The translations under genes were made by a program, and so were the position numbers. A stretch of DNA of 64,000 bases, taken from the NCBI GenBank assembly GCA_905221605.1, contig CAJNDS010002449.1, positions 312,001 to 376,000 of the forward strand, given 5' to 3'. The notes beneath the pieces are model-generated. The model saw only the letters and a program-made list of their open reading frames with translations, was not told the origin of the DNA and searched no databases. Source of the DNA: Symbiodinium natans. Lineage: Eukaryota > Sar > Dinophyceae > Suessiales > Symbiodiniaceae. How positions within the stretch are numbered: position 1 is the first letter of the stretch; every line of letters begins with the position of its first letter. Positions 31,501 to 43,561 of this stretch are shown here, piece by piece.

Positions 31501-34500
31501 GGAAATCCCTCATATGCAGCTTCTTATACAGCAGGTGGCACCAGGATCCTACAGCCGGAGTCCTGTGAAAGACACCAGCAACGTGGCAAGAGCGTGAGGA
31601 AGCCCCCCTTTCACCGGGATGTGGACCATGCTTCGCAAGACATCCTGCAAAGACGTGGGGTGAAGTTTTCTCGTTTCGGAGAGCGCAGGCTCTGTGACGG
31701 TGTGACCGACGTCCAGGACTCAAAGTACTCAGCCGAAAAATGCTGCGCCCAAACCGATGACTCGATTCGGCACGCACAACATCGCAACATATCACGACTA
31801 CGACCGTTCCCGTCAATTCCTGGGGCAGGTTCGGTTACAGGAGATCCAAGGAAACTATGGACCCCGTCAAGCCCGCGATGCCCCGTGAAGTTTGTGAACA
31901 GGTGCGTGCAAACCTTCTCCCGTCTCAATGCCGTGATTATGCCGTCGCATGCTCAAGATTTCAACAATGCTTGCAGCACCGGGCTAGTCGACATTGGTAG
32001 GTAGCTTGTTGTGGGCCAGCGTACAAGAGCGTCGCATCATGCTCAATCGGGGCTGTCATCAAGTGCCGAGCCTCTGGCCCCCATTTGGCCCAACGGACAT
32101 GAGAATCTACAGTGATGCCTAACCCCTTTCCCTTACCCCTTTTGACACCTGTTTACCCCCTTTTACCCTTTTTCACCCCTTTTTACCTCTTTTTACCCCT
32201 TCACCCCTTTCCAAATCCGATCTCCTCCTCGCTCCGCTCGTCCATGGCTAAGGGCAAAGGGTAATGTACCTCTGTGAGACTTCGTTGATGTTTGAGCTCT
32301 GGAGTTCACAACTTGGACATGGTTCAGGCTAGTTTGTTCTTCGGAACTCTGGAGAGAATGTGAGCACACGGTCACTGGTGCGGTGTTACTTTTAGCTGCT
32401 TCAGGTTTTTCGCGGCACCTTGACGAGAAGACTTGGAGGCCCGAGCTTCACTGCACGGAGTTTGGGGCAGTCGCATTGAAACAAACAATCGGCCAACCTT
32501 GTCAAACTCAGCACGGTAGGTCAAGATCATGTACCTGACACAAGGGGCTTGGCTCCACGTGCTTGGCGCTGTAGAAACATCAGCCGCGCTGAGAAGCAAC
32601 GGCTCGGAGCAAAGCAAGTCATCCCAAACTCTGCCAGCCATGCCCTGTTGCATCAGAGCATGACTCAACCGCAGGCCTCTTGTCCGCCTGCGTGGTTGCT
32701 GGGGGAGCTGCTGGTGGCCCCTTCGACGTGCAGAGCTTGGAGCTTGGTGTCGCTTGGAGTTTCAATCTTTTGGAGCTCGGGCTTCACCACGGGCACAGGC
32801 TTTTAGGGTAGCATCACGATATACCGACAGCACTGTGAGTTCGTCCGCTGCCGTTAAACTGGCTGGCCTGCTCGCAACTGTGGTTCAGGACATGCAGCAA
32901 CAAAAATTCGGGCATGCACACAAAGCACGGAAACAACAGCTTCCGGAGGCTACAGGACAGCAAGATCAGCCGGCTCGGGAGAGGGTGCCGTGAGCAAGAG
33001 ATGGAAGCCGGCCGAGGAGATGGCTTCTGCAGCGAAGCAACACCGGCTTGTGAGCAGCACACCCGGCTTTTGCGAACCATTACAATTGCGCAGGCCAGCA
33101 GGTTTGCGACTACCGGCCAAAAGCCTCAGGGCGAGTCTTGGAGCACCAGTTACCGGCGAGAAGAAGGGCACCGCGGCACCACACAAGAAACTTCCCCACG
33201 GCTTGCACTCATGCATCATTGTTGGCAAAAATCCCTTGCAGCTCCGCGGAAGCGATACAAGCATGCGACAACTGAACCAGATCAATGCCAATGAAGCTAC
33301 AAATCCCGTACTTTCTGGCTCGCTCTTGCTCAACAATTGCCTCCGGATTGGCATGCCGCCGAAGCATCTCCAAATCACCTCAACCGATTGCACTACAACC
33401 AGCAGCTTCCCGTCCAATGATTTTACTAACTAAAGCAAAATGGTCGGCTTCTTTTCAGGGCGAGCAGCGAGCTGTGAGCACATCCAGGTACACAGAATCC
33501 GACCTTCCAGTTCTCAACGCTGAACGAGCTCACATTGCCACATGGTCCAACATTGCCCAAGCTGCTCCTAACATGAAAGCCGAAGTAGGCCCCTTACTCC
33601 TGTGCCAAGGCCGACAAAAGCATGCGTACGAAGACATCGAACCTGGGCGGCGTAGGCAGGAAAAAACCATGAAGCACCCAAGGCGCAGCACACCTCCTTT
33701 CTTAACCCTGACATCATCCCTGTACTCCCTGTACTGTGGCAGGTGCTTCTTCGCATTTCCGGTGCGGCGGGTGATCTCCTCGCGCCAGGTCAATATGAGG
33801 GGTTTGCCCAGCACGGAGTGATTCTACGATTCTATGTACTGCTGGCCTCCCTGTACCACGTGGTGGGGTATGTGGGATGGGAATACGGATATGAAGCGGC
33901 CGGGGTGTTGATTACCTTGGTTTGGACGCAGGCATTTGGTGACCAACATGGCACGATGTCCTCCACAAAGCCCGCTGCAAACCGCGCCCGCCAACGGCGA
34001 CCATCCTGATTTAAAGTCTTCTTTTCTCGTGTTCATGATTGTGCATCGCAAGCTTTCGTGCTGCAGAGGGCGTGCAAAGGTCTCGGCTTACACCACGACA
34101 CGCAAGCACAACACAAATAGTCCTCTGCATGCTCCACCTGCGACAAAGCACCATCAATCACTGAACATCAATTCCCTTGCGGGCTATACGACAGGATGGA
34201 CGCCCTGAAACCATGTGAAAATACAAGATTTGGGCGTCTACCTCGTCAAGATAAATGCATTGCACAAATTTGCATCGAGAGTTTTGGTTGGGACAACGAT
34301 ACCACCTCACAATACCAATGTTAAGTTGCAAACCCGCCCATGCTCTTTCAAAAGCAGTTCTTGTGCAAACTTTGGTCTTGCAACTGCACTTCACTGCACA
34401 AGACGTGCAAAACATGAATCGTTAAGGCCAGGAAAGCCCTCCCTCGCATTTCCGTAAAAATGTATGTCTCAAGTTTGTGCTTCTGCTTGGCCCACTTTTG

Positions 34501-35390
34501 CAGCCAAGCTAGCACCTTCTGAAACTTTATATGTTCGGCCCCATGTCCTGCAAAATCTAAAAGCAACGACCGCTCAGGAGGCCTCAACGCTCAGGCTCTC
34601 GGTGTTCCCGGCGACACACAAGATGTATTCAGCATCCTTGGCTGCTCAAACGAATATCTGCAAGTCAGTGTCACATCAGATCATGATCCTCATGTAGCGC
34701 AACACGGTCTTGTAAGATGTCTGCATTGAACCTTCGCCTTTCGGACTTTGTGAAGCCCAAAGCCTGCCGGGTTCTTGCACAAGCACCGCACGCTTTTGCC
34801 ACGGTTCCATGAACAGCAACGCACCTCCATCAACGGCGCGGCCCGCCCGTTCAAGATCCACACGTCACCATCGCATGGCCCAGCATACAAATTATGTTGT
34901 GCTTGTTGTTTTCTTCAAAACCACCACCGTCGGAGTTCTCTTGTATGTACCTCGATTCAATTTGGAACTGGTCCGACGCATGACAGCTTACGAGAAGAAA
35001 CGTTTTAAAATCGTTCACTGAAAACCGTGTCTTTTGTGGTTTTTTGGGTGCCTTCAATTCGATCTGAAAACTGCCTGCGGAAGGCTAGCTACCATTCTGC
35101 TACACACAAATCGGAAACTAACCAACAAACCTCGCCTGTTCGCTTCAGCGGCAAGTCCATCCCTGGGTTTTGTGCTCCCCCACTTCACCCATCCATCACG
35201 AAAGCTAGTGCAGTTGCACGACAGCCGAAAAAGAAAAACAAAAATCGCCAGAGAACCCGTGACCTGCGAGCATTTTTCCATCTTAGAGAATTCCAGGAGT
35301 GGTAAATATTCAGCGTATGAATTTCTGGAGTTCGATGGACTGAGTGAGGCTGCAGCGCGCCGCGCCAGGGCTTGCATGCATCAGTGTCGA
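31501..35390. other. No gene recognised; C/T-rich minisatellite at 32,127-32,215
   Basis: Between 32,127 and 32,215 there is a degenerate CCCCTTTTTAC-type array. The remainder has overlapping open frames up to about 178 codons on both strands without domains. The sequence becomes more AT-rich from about 34 kb. Confidence 0.45.
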
Positions 35391-35720
35391 ATGGCACCGG
35401 GAGGAGCACAATCGCGTGGCGGAGTAGCACTGTTCCTGGGCAACATGTGTTGTTTTGGAAATCACAACGCCAGGCACTTGTCGCCTGGAGTGCGACGGAA
35501 GCAGAATTGGAAGCAACTGCAGCGGCGTTCCAAGAGGAGCTGAAGTTGCACGTCGTGTATTCCGATATATGCCTGTGGGGACAATGCTGGAGCTCTTCAG
35601 TTGTTGTGTACTCGTGAACGCTTCCACGAACAAACAAACAATGCGTGCTTGAAGCTGACGGCCTTAATTACAAAGGTGTTGGGCAAAGCAAAATTGGCAG
35701 TGGCGAGACAACAGCTATGC
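35391..35720 (+). pseudogene. Ty1/copia-type pol relic: RNase H end
   Basis: Plus-strand fragments in two frames read QSRGGVALFLG, then after a frameshift near 35,440 VLFWKSQRQALVAWSATEAE followed by LEATAAAFQEEL. That is the copia RNase H pattern of W-x-S-x-RQ followed by S-x-x-EAE. A further frame reads KVLGKAKLAVARQQLC (about 35,673-35,720), which matches the usual tail of copia polyproteins. No integrase or RT core is seen upstream. It is a truncated, frameshifted 3' end. Confidence 0.75.
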
Positions 35721-35939
35721 AGTCAGGCATTGGCACCACGCTCAGCTTGAATGGAATATAAAAACAGGACACGCTCGTTTCTTTCGCTGTCTTGCATACA
35801 GTGGCGAGTATGCTGGAATGAAGACTCAAAAATGAATAGACCAAGGCATTGGTAGTTTTTTGTTTTGTTCGCGCCTTCTTGCGTCCGCAGAAAGCGTCCC
35901 GAGTCCCGACGGCTTCAGCTACCTAGGCTCCTACGGAGT

Positions 35940-38640
35940 GCTAGCGAAGCGTCAGCAGGTCGAGCACGTCACCCAACGGGAGCGTGTCTGGCGCACGAGG
36001 CAGCGGCAGCATGGACCACACGCCAAGCGCGGAACTGGCGCTGCAGGGCAACCGACAACACACTCCGCCAGCGGCGCGCCCAGACCTGGGCTGCTGAGGC
36101 GCGCAAGGGTGGTGGGGCGCGCTGGACGTGGAGCCGGAGCAGGGTGCGGAGGAACTGCTGGCACTCGTTGCTCCATCGGCCCCCTCTACTTCAGCAGCGA
36201 GGACAACCAGCCGCTGAGGCCCTCCTCGCGTGAGCTCCGGGCAGCGTGCGACTTTGCGCCTGCCGGCGATCAGGCCGGTCCAGCGGTGGAAGTGGGCGCG
36301 CCGTGCCGCGGCGCGTAGCTCCACCGGCGCCTCGCGGGCTGTGGCCTTCGCCAGTCCACGGAGGAATCCGACAGCCTCGGTGCCGAACCTGCCGCCCAGA
36401 CGACCAGTTTGCATCGCCGCGCACTCGCGAGTCACCCGCCGCTTCCGCGGCCTCCCCCGCCGCCGTCCCGGGCGTTCTGTCAGCGGCACCGCGGACACCC
36501 CCATCCCTCGTTAAGGGGGGACGAAGTTGGCCAGGACCTCGATGCGGCGGCCATCCGCCACCTCCTCTACGTTCATGTCCCGCCGGAGCATGACGTTGGT
36601 GGCCACGCGGGCCCCCGGCGGCTGCGCGCTCGAGCAGGTGGGACACGCGGTGCGGTGGTCACCGAGGGCGTCGAGGGCGCCGCCACACCGGCACTGGCGT
36701 CAGCACGCGGAAGTGCGAGCCGGCGCCCGGGCTCCACAAGGGTCCTGCCTGGGACAGCATCAGGGCGCGCGAAGCAGGGTCTAGGTCAAGGAAAGGCCCG
36801 CGCACGCTGACGCATCCAGGGAAGCCACTGCAGAGCGCTGCCAACCTTGCAGCGAGATCTCCTGGCACCCGCTCATTCACCACTCCTGGCGGCTGGTTGC
36901 CGCCTTCTAGCACCTCGGCCACCACACGCGGGGAGCGTGGGCAGCGTATCCGCCCAGGAAGCCTGGCTGCCGGAAGGGGTCCTTCGCTGCCCAAAAGTTC
37001 GCGCAAACACGGCGCGATTCCGTGCTCACCTGCGAACTGTAGTTACTGCGGTGCGCGGCGCACATCAGCAACAGAAGCCAGCAGTCCGGCAGGCCTGGAA
37101 GCTTGTCGAGGAGGCGCGCGTGGCTACGCAGCCAGCGGCGTGCCAAGGACTTGGAAGCCTTGTGTGTCCCCGACCCACACCGGCGCATCCCCCGGCGCGG
37201 TCGGCAGCAGTTCGCGTAAACCGGGCGGTTCAATCCCCGCTGCGTTCCAGGCGCGAGTCTTACCGAGGTGGACGTCAATGTTAGCGTATCGCTAGAGGGC
37301 AGCTCGCAGCGTGCTGAAGGCCGCGCACGCCCGGTCTGGCTCACAGAACACATACGTGTCGTCCAAAAAGGCATACAAGTCCTCCCCGGACGGCCACCGC
37401 CAACAGGCCCGGCATCAGCGGGCCTCCCTGGTCCCCACCTTCGGTTCGCACGCGTCGCCCCCATAGAACTGGCGGACAAAGGGGATCAAGGCGGCCAATC
37501 GGGCTGAAATGGTGGTGCACAGTCATCACGGGTGGAAACTTTTTTTTTTTTTTTCACGCACCTTTTTCCACGTGATCAGGGTCATGCGGGTGGCCGCAGC
37601 GGCGGAAGGCCGGGCCCAGCGCAGTCGGCCAGCGCCAGGACGGCTTCCAAAGGAGGTGCCGCGCTGAAGCCGGCGGGTTGCAATCCAGCCGCGGTTGGGC
37701 CCAGCGCAATCTCGGCCACAGCCACTTGCACCGCCCCCACCACCGACGCGCCCAGCCGTTCGCCGCGCTGCGACGCGCAGCAGCCGGGGCGCCATAGCCC
37801 CGTAACCGCGTCAGGGTCCGCAAGAAGTCGCGCGCTCGCCAACTTCATTGCCGAGGACTAGCAGGCGTTGGGGCCCGGGCCCACACAGCTCGAGGTACGC
37901 GGGTGGAGACTTTTCCTTCTGGCGCCACGCATGCTGCTGTGGCGAGAACGGGCAGACGCGCGTGCCGCCGCTGGAACTCCAACAGCGGGTTGAGTTCCTA
38001 GCGGCCGCACAGGTTGAGCCGCGCCCGGCGAGGCCCCGGGCGGGCGAACGCCCTATTGACGCAGGGGACGATGCGCGCGGGCAGTTGCCTTGGACTGCGA
38101 GTCCTGCTCGATGATGAGTCGTGCACGGAACTGCTGTGTCAGTTGGCGGAGGGCTGCATGCCGGGGTCCGTTGTCGAAGGGCTTCGGGTTGGCCGTTTGG
38201 TTGCGCTGAGCAAGCCTGGCGGGGGCATCCGGGCACTGGTCAGCAGGGCGCACAGGCGTTTGCGCAGCTCGGCGCCCAAGTCATCGATGAAGCAGAGACC
38301 TGGGTCTCCGCGGGCTGCGACGTTTAAACGGGGCCGGTACCGCGCGCCGACACCTGCCACGCGCGAGCGTCCCCGTCGCCCCCCACGCCTAGCCCGGCGC
38401 CCTTGTTGGGGCGCAGCCGCCGCGGCGGCCTCCTCCAGGTCCGCTTCATTTTCGCGGCCCAGAGCCCTCCTTGTTTGCTGCCGCCGCGTGAAGGTGTGGG
38501 CTCCACGCAAGGGGAAAACCTCGGCGAGCGCAGCCGCCTCACTCGCCAGCGCGGGCCGTACGCTTGCAAGAAGGCCGACTGGGCCTCACAGTGAAGACGT
38601 GCAGCAACGAACCCGTGGAGCTAGAGGATGGCACGCAGCT
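35940..38640 (-). pseudogene. Mosaic relics of a second reverse transcriptase family
   Basis: GC-rich DNA with several broken pieces of one retroelement protein. On the minus strand, 37,358-37,375 encodes YAFLDD (the RT catalytic motif), followed by an in-frame TAG and then IDVHLGKTRAWNAAGIEPPG. About 36,240-36,420 reads GGRFGTEAVGFLRGLAKA and HFHRWTGLIA, a C-terminal tail, and about 36,520-36,560 reads RRIEVLANFVPP. About 37,600-37,840 carries AVAEIALGPTAAG. On the plus strand, about 38,095-38,240 reads LLDDESCTELLCQLAEG and LRVGRLVALSKPGGGIRAL, the early RT region. Mixed orientation, stops and frameshifts show that it is dead. The family differs from the intact ORF at 11-14.6 kb. Confidence 0.7.
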
Positions 38641-39204
38641 CGGTAAAGAGGACCTGTTCAAGTACACGCGCCGGCCACACACGATCACACGCGTGCTCGC
38701 ACGTTTTGCCGGGACATCGTGCGGATGTTTTGCCTCACGCGCATAAACAATCTCGCCTCGATTCACGTGCCGCTTACTGCATGCGCGGGTCCGCACTGGC
38801 ATATTTTTTTTTCCCCATCCTCGGTGTGGGGTTAGTTTGCCCGGTCTACTTGTCCTCGCCCTGTCTACTCCTCGCCAAACTCTAGGGTGCCCAACCCCCA
38901 ATTTTCCCTCGAGTGCCCGAGAGTGCCCAACGCTAAAGTGTCCTGGAGCGTGCCCAATCCCAGCGTGTCCCGGGAGCGCCCAACCCCAGATTGATTGCCA
39001 GTGCCCAACCCCAGAGTGACCCGTGTGTCCCTGGAGATAGTCACTGGGCGGTGTTTCTGGAGCACCCCAACCCCAGACAATCCCTGGAGTGCCCAACCCA
39101 GAGTTTCTCTACCCAGAAAGGGTGGGGATATTCCACGTTTTTTTTGCTTGGCGCACCTTTTTTGCTTACCGGTCAACACCCGTATGTCCCAGTGTGCTTG
39201 GCGT

Positions 39205-39290
39205 GACGAGCGTCGTATTGCCGTCGTCGCCAATGGCCTCCAGCTCTGCAGCGGGGCGCAGGTCGCTGTGCACCTTCCCCTCCTCAGCTC
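39205..39290 (+). pseudogene. RT-element C-terminal tail fragment, plus strand
   Basis: Frame reads DERRIAVVANGLQLCSGAQV and then AVHLPLLSS. This corresponds to the segment that follows the zinc motif in the degraded RT family here (compare RRIEVLANFVPP at 36.5 kb). It is only about 30 codons long and opposite in strand to its neighbour at 39.34-39.84 kb. Confidence 0.6.
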
Positions 39291-39342
39291 AACCACGGCG
39301 CCTGAGGGGCACCACAGCTGGCACTGCGCCGCGTGCTGCCCG

Positions 39343-39840
39343 TCAAAGCAAGGAGCGGACATACCCTGAGCTCGCGGGCTCGCTCGCCGCTGCCGCGCAG
39401 GGCCTCCGAGGCACGATGTTGAAATCAGGGACAAGCACATGCTGCCACACTGTTGCCCCGGCCTCTCTACAGACTCTGGAGGCCGCACGCTGGAGCGCGA
39501 CTGAGGGCATGCTGCGAATCCCCAAGGCCGTTTAGATGCCGGCGGCATCTGCAGGCAGCTGCACTGCAGCTACAGGAAGCAGCAGGCGAAGCCGGCGCAG
39601 AATCAAGACACGGAAGAGCGTTGACTCAAGTTGCAATTCAAGCGAGGTGGGCCGGTCACAAAACACGCGAGCAGCGTACGGGCCAGACTGTGAATCCAGC
39701 AACGGCACCAACGCTTCATCGAGCTCGCTGAGCAAAGGCCCTCCGACAGAAGCCGTCAACTGCCCAGATGCTTCACGCTGCCATCCCCTGGAAGCCTCGA
39801 GGCCGACCTCCTCGACTTTGCAAGCGTTGACCACTCGGGC
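39343..39840 (-). pseudogene. RT-element C-terminal fragment, minus strand
   Basis: Reads GGPLLSELDEALVPLLDSQ, then GPYAARVFCDRPTSLELQL and FRVLILRRLRL. After a frameshift it gives ASRVCREAGATVWQHVLVPD. From memory this order (GPLL...LDSQ...P, RRLRL, REAGA) matches the stretch between RT and the endonuclease-like tail in dinoflagellate elements. No catalytic RT motif is present. Confidence 0.65.
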
Positions 39841-40119
39841 ACAGCATAGCCAGAGCCTGACAGCGGGCTAGCACGGTCCCTAACGGATGCCAGAGCGGGA
39901 GGATGGAAATGGCGACCGTGACGACCCTTTGCAGGGGTTGCAGAAGCGTGCGGCCATGGTATGTGACGAGCGCTCGAGATGCGCTTTGCAGACCTTGACG
40001 CCGCATCTCGAGCACTGCTGCTGTCGCAGTGCTGTCGCAGACCGGGCCGGGCGTGCCCTCACAGCTGAAGCCTACGGTTGCAGAGCTCCTCATCCCACCA
40101 GCCCAGTTCCGGGAGCTGC

Positions 40120-40580
40120 CCCTGCACTCCCGCTGCAGCTGGCGCTCCGCACCTGCAGCTGCCATGGCCCCTTGGATGCCCTGGGTGACCACCGGTCGGC
40201 GCGCGCCACGTCCGGTGTCCTGGCCCCTCGCACGTTGCCGCTTCACTGCGCGTTTGCCGGTGTCTGCTGGGAAGCGGGAGGGCGGGTATGCCACGACGTG
40301 CGATTGGCATATATGAATGTCGATGTGCCCATTGCTGACGCAAGGCGGTGGCCAACGCCTCTCCCTGTGGAGTGGAGCGAAAGTCGCCGTTGACGTTACC
40401 ATCGTCAGCCCCGTCACCCGCAGAGGGGAGGCGCAGCCGGGCCCTAATGTTCGCCCCGGCCAAGCCGTCGATGCCGCTGCGCGCCGGAAGCGAGAGCAAA
40501 CGTATCCCGAGCTGGGTGGTTGTCGGAGTCGTGGCGGTGCTTCGGGGCCGAGGCCGCCCGCTTCCTCCGCCCATTGGCCC
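40120..40580 (+). pseudogene. RT-element tail: zinc motif plus endonuclease-like end
   Basis: About 40,130-40,350 encodes a Cys/His segment (CSCHGPLDALGDH) and then VCWEAGGRVCHDVRLAYMN and VDVPIADARR. After a frameshift, LWSGAKVAVDVTIVSPVTRR follows and ends near KREQTYPELG. The DARR...AVDVTIVSP arrangement resembles the paired-Asp endonuclease motif of the intact element at 11.1 kb, but the frame is broken. It is followed about 450 bp downstream, on the same strand, by the methyltransferase relic. Confidence 0.7.
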
Positions 40581-41019
40581 GGCACCGCCCGACGCCCTGC
40601 TGCACTCCGACTGGCAGCGGAAGTGGCCTGGGTCGCTGGGCCGCCAAGCCCCGGGCCTCCCGTAGGTCCGTAGGTGGCCCCGGACCTTCTGAAGTCTGCA
40701 GTTGCAAAAAGGTACGAGGAATAAATTTTATGCAAGATGCATTTAAAAGACAAAAAAGCTGCCAGGGCCTCACGCTCGTCGGGCACGTGGTTCTTTTCAA
40801 CACCTCCAGCAAGCACTTGACGCTCTGGCACCTTTATATGGGCAGCTCCAAAGCCACCCGCTCGGACATTTTGTCTGTGCGAGTATGGTAGAAAATGCAG
40901 CGCTCGTTTGACCAAGATACGAGGAGCCCTCCGCTGCCCGTTGCGGGAGCAACCTGGAGCTGGCCTGCCTGATCGCGGGCCTCGTCGCCTTTATTTGGTT
41001 TCCGTGCGACCCGGAGAGG

Positions 41020-41460
41020 ATGCCGAGGCTTCTCGAGCTCTTCAGTGGAATGGGCTCGATGGGCAGGCCCGTCGAGGCTGAAGGCTGGGAGGTCGTCAGC
41101 GTGGACCTGGACCCAATTTCGGATTGGGCCCAGCCGGTGCTGCGACGTGATACAGCTGGACGAGCGCTCACTGGGCAGCTTCGACATGGTGTAGGCCAGC
41201 CCAGTATGCACAGAATACTCGCGTGCCCTAAGTTGGTGGCTGTGGGATCTGGCGGCAGGCGACCAGTTGGTGCTTCACGCGCTTGACATCATCGGCAACT
41301 TGCAGCCCCGCTTCTGGGCCATGGAGAACCCGCAGGCGGGCCTTCTCAAGATTCAAGATTCATGCAAGGGCTGCCCTACAGCGACGTGTGCTAGTATGGG
41401 TTCAGGTACAAGAAGGCCACTAGGATTTGGCACAACATCCTTTTTTTCACGCGCCTTTTG
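41020..41460 (+). pseudogene. Cytosine-5 DNA methyltransferase-like pseudogene
   Basis: Starts with ATG at 41,020 and shows the C5-methyltransferase motifs in order: motif I LLELFSGMGSMGRP (SAM binding), motif II EAEGWEVVSVDLDP, motif IV ASPVCTEYS (41,195-41,221, with the catalytic Cys), motif VI MENPQAGLLK, and then YGFRYKKATRIWHN in the specificity half. It is dead: a frameshift near 41,145, a TAG at 41,192-41,194 just before motif IV, another frameshift near 41,360 and a TAG at 41,392-41,394. An active enzyme would methylate cytosine in DNA. The P-x-C-TEYS form differs from the usual PPCQ and is, as I recall, typical of viral or transposon-borne relatives. It lies inside the inverted-repeat block. 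Confidence 0.75.
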
Positions 41461-42052
41461 TCGGACAGTTACCGCGGTCCCAGGCTTGCGATCAGCGGAG
41501 GGCCGCCTCGGACCTCAGCGAGAACCTCATGCAGGTCAAGCGCCTCTCCCGTGTCGCAGAGGCCACCGCCAGGCGGCAGCTGGAGGAGGGGTGCGTGGTG
41601 AGGGGAAGGGGGGAGGGCCGGGATTGTTGTTAGAACAGAAGATGCGGCTGTAACCCCTGACCGAACGGCATGGGCGGGCAGGAAGAACCAGAAGTCCAGA
41701 TGCACCGACCCACGCCCCAAACCCCATAAACCCTAAACTAAAAATAAGAATTTACTTCGAACATCCCCGCCCTCTCTGGGTAGAGATACTTTGGGGCTGG
41801 GCACTCCAGGGACACTCTGGGGTTGGGCACTCCAAATTGGGTGCTCCAGGGACACTCGGGTTGGGCTCTGACACGCTGGGCTGGCACTCAGCAGGACACT
41901 TGGGCACTCCAGCCCTAACATGCTGGGGGCACTCCAGGGACATTCTGGGATTGGGGACTGTAGGGACAGGTTGGGCGCTCCAGGGATGAGCGAGGAGAAG
42001 AGTTGAATGTAAAATCTAACAACCCCACACCCAGAGTGGGCAAAAAAAATGC

Positions 42053-43034
42053 TTTCCGGCAAGCTTTAGAGGGCTTTGCAGAACTCAGAGGCCTCCCAAA
42101 AAATTGTCAACCAGTCCGAGGGCATTCAACTCTTTTGCCAAATCAGTCTCCTCATCACGTCGACATTGAACCGCTTTCAGTGTGGACCTTCCGATAAGCG
42201 GCGTTGCCCCCAAGTGCTCTTCGCGGCACGAGGTGGCTTGTTACCTCCTTTACTACAACTGAGCTGGCAAGATTTACAAGCCTGCGCGACCGATTTCCAC
42301 AATGCCATTTCTGTCCATTTGAGCTACACGTAAAGCTGAGGCAAAGAAGGCATCTCTAGAAACGGAGGCCAAAGGCCAAGGCGAATGCTCACTGGCGACT
42401 GCCCAAGCAACATAAAGACCACGTTAAGGCATCCAAACGGTCACCCTCAATCCGAAGATCCCAAAACCTCTTTTCGGGCTGCTGGCTTCAGGTGCCCCCG
42501 CATACGGACCCGAAGCGACTTAAGGTTTTGTTCGGTTTTCAAGGCCTCCAGGCCACTTTCGAGCCCCGAACAGACTGCAAAAACAAATCACTTGTTTCGG
42601 GCTCTATATCGACCCTTTGACATGGGTTTATTCCGCAGCATTGGTCAACATTCCGATTATCGACTACAGTATCAGATTGGCGAAACTGCCATTGCCAGGC
42701 AGTAAACCATCATTGCCTATCGCCTCACCACTCCCGCTGCCTCCTACTCCTCCTTACCCTCGGCGTTTGGCCCCTCACTTTGCTATTTGGTTGCAGGAGA
42801 CAAGGGGCCCGGACCCACAATCAAGATAAATACTGACGTTATAGCAGCACTGCCGCATGAAGCCAAGCCTTTTTGTACCGCTTGGCCAGAAAGTTGCAAC
42901 CGAAGTCAGCAGATGTATCAAGTCAACTAAAGCCTCTCACCCTCACTCCCCTCAGCCCTAAACCCTAGACAGCTCAAGCTGAGATGTGGGCATGGCTCGC
43001 AGCACTCTAATCTTGACATGAAATAGAAGTAGCA
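42053..43034. other. No gene recognised
   Basis: Unremarkable sequence with short frames. A single CCCTAAACCCTAGAC telomere-like piece lies near 42,957. Confidence 0.5.
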
Positions 43035-43039
43035 TTAGC

Positions 43040-43109
<70 letters not shown>

Positions 43110-43195
43110 ATAGTAGTAGTAGTAGTAATAATAATAGTAGTAATAGTAGGAGGAGGAGGAGGAGGAAAAGGAGGAGGAGGAGGAAACATAAAGAA
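43035..43195 (+). repeat. (AGT)n and (AGG)n microsatellite
   Basis: About 33 AGT triplets with a few AAT interruptions, then AGG triplets. Frames across it are Tyr, Thr or Ser runs and are not genes. Confidence 0.95.
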
Positions 43196-43561
43196 TAATA
43201 AAAGCAAAAAGCAAGAATGATGATGACAATAACCGTATGTCAGTATATCATCTGTAAACTGCGAGTGGGCTGCCAGCCTCATTCTCACTCCCGGGCTTTA
43301 GGTCTTCGGGCTTAACAGTAACACGTGTAGGGTTTAGGGCCTGTTCTAAAATTTTGAAATGCAGGTGTTGGGAACATGGGCTTCGCGCCACGTCACCTTC
43401 CGGGCCGCACTGTACCATCTGGGATGCCGCCCGGAGGTCCGAAACAGGGGACGGGTCATAGGCCCGACCACTTGGGGCTTCTGGCCGGGTTTATAAGTAG
43501 GCTAGTTGGCCTGAAGCGCCACAAAAAATGTGGTTTAGGGTTTAAGGTCGAGGTCCACAGC

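Larger units (their letters stand above)
38799..42052. mobile_element. ~3.25 kb block bounded by ~300 bp inverted repeats
   Basis: Left arm 38,799-39,133 and right arm 41,759-42,052 are diverged inverted copies. Both begin GCAT plus a T-run and GGTGTGGGGTT, continue through about ten degenerate units of GTGCCCAACCCCAGAGTGTCC and CTGGA, and end with TCTACCCAGA, then GGG and GGGGAT. Inside lie three reverse transcriptase tail fragments in alternating orientation and a broken cytosine-5 methyltransferase. No transposase or target-site duplication was found. It could be a composite DNA transposon, a foldback of a repeat-ended retroelement, or a locally inverted duplication. Confidence 0.65.

Noticed and set aside
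43007-43288. Poly-Thr and poly-Tyr open frames
   Set aside because: Translation of the AGT/AGG microsatellite.
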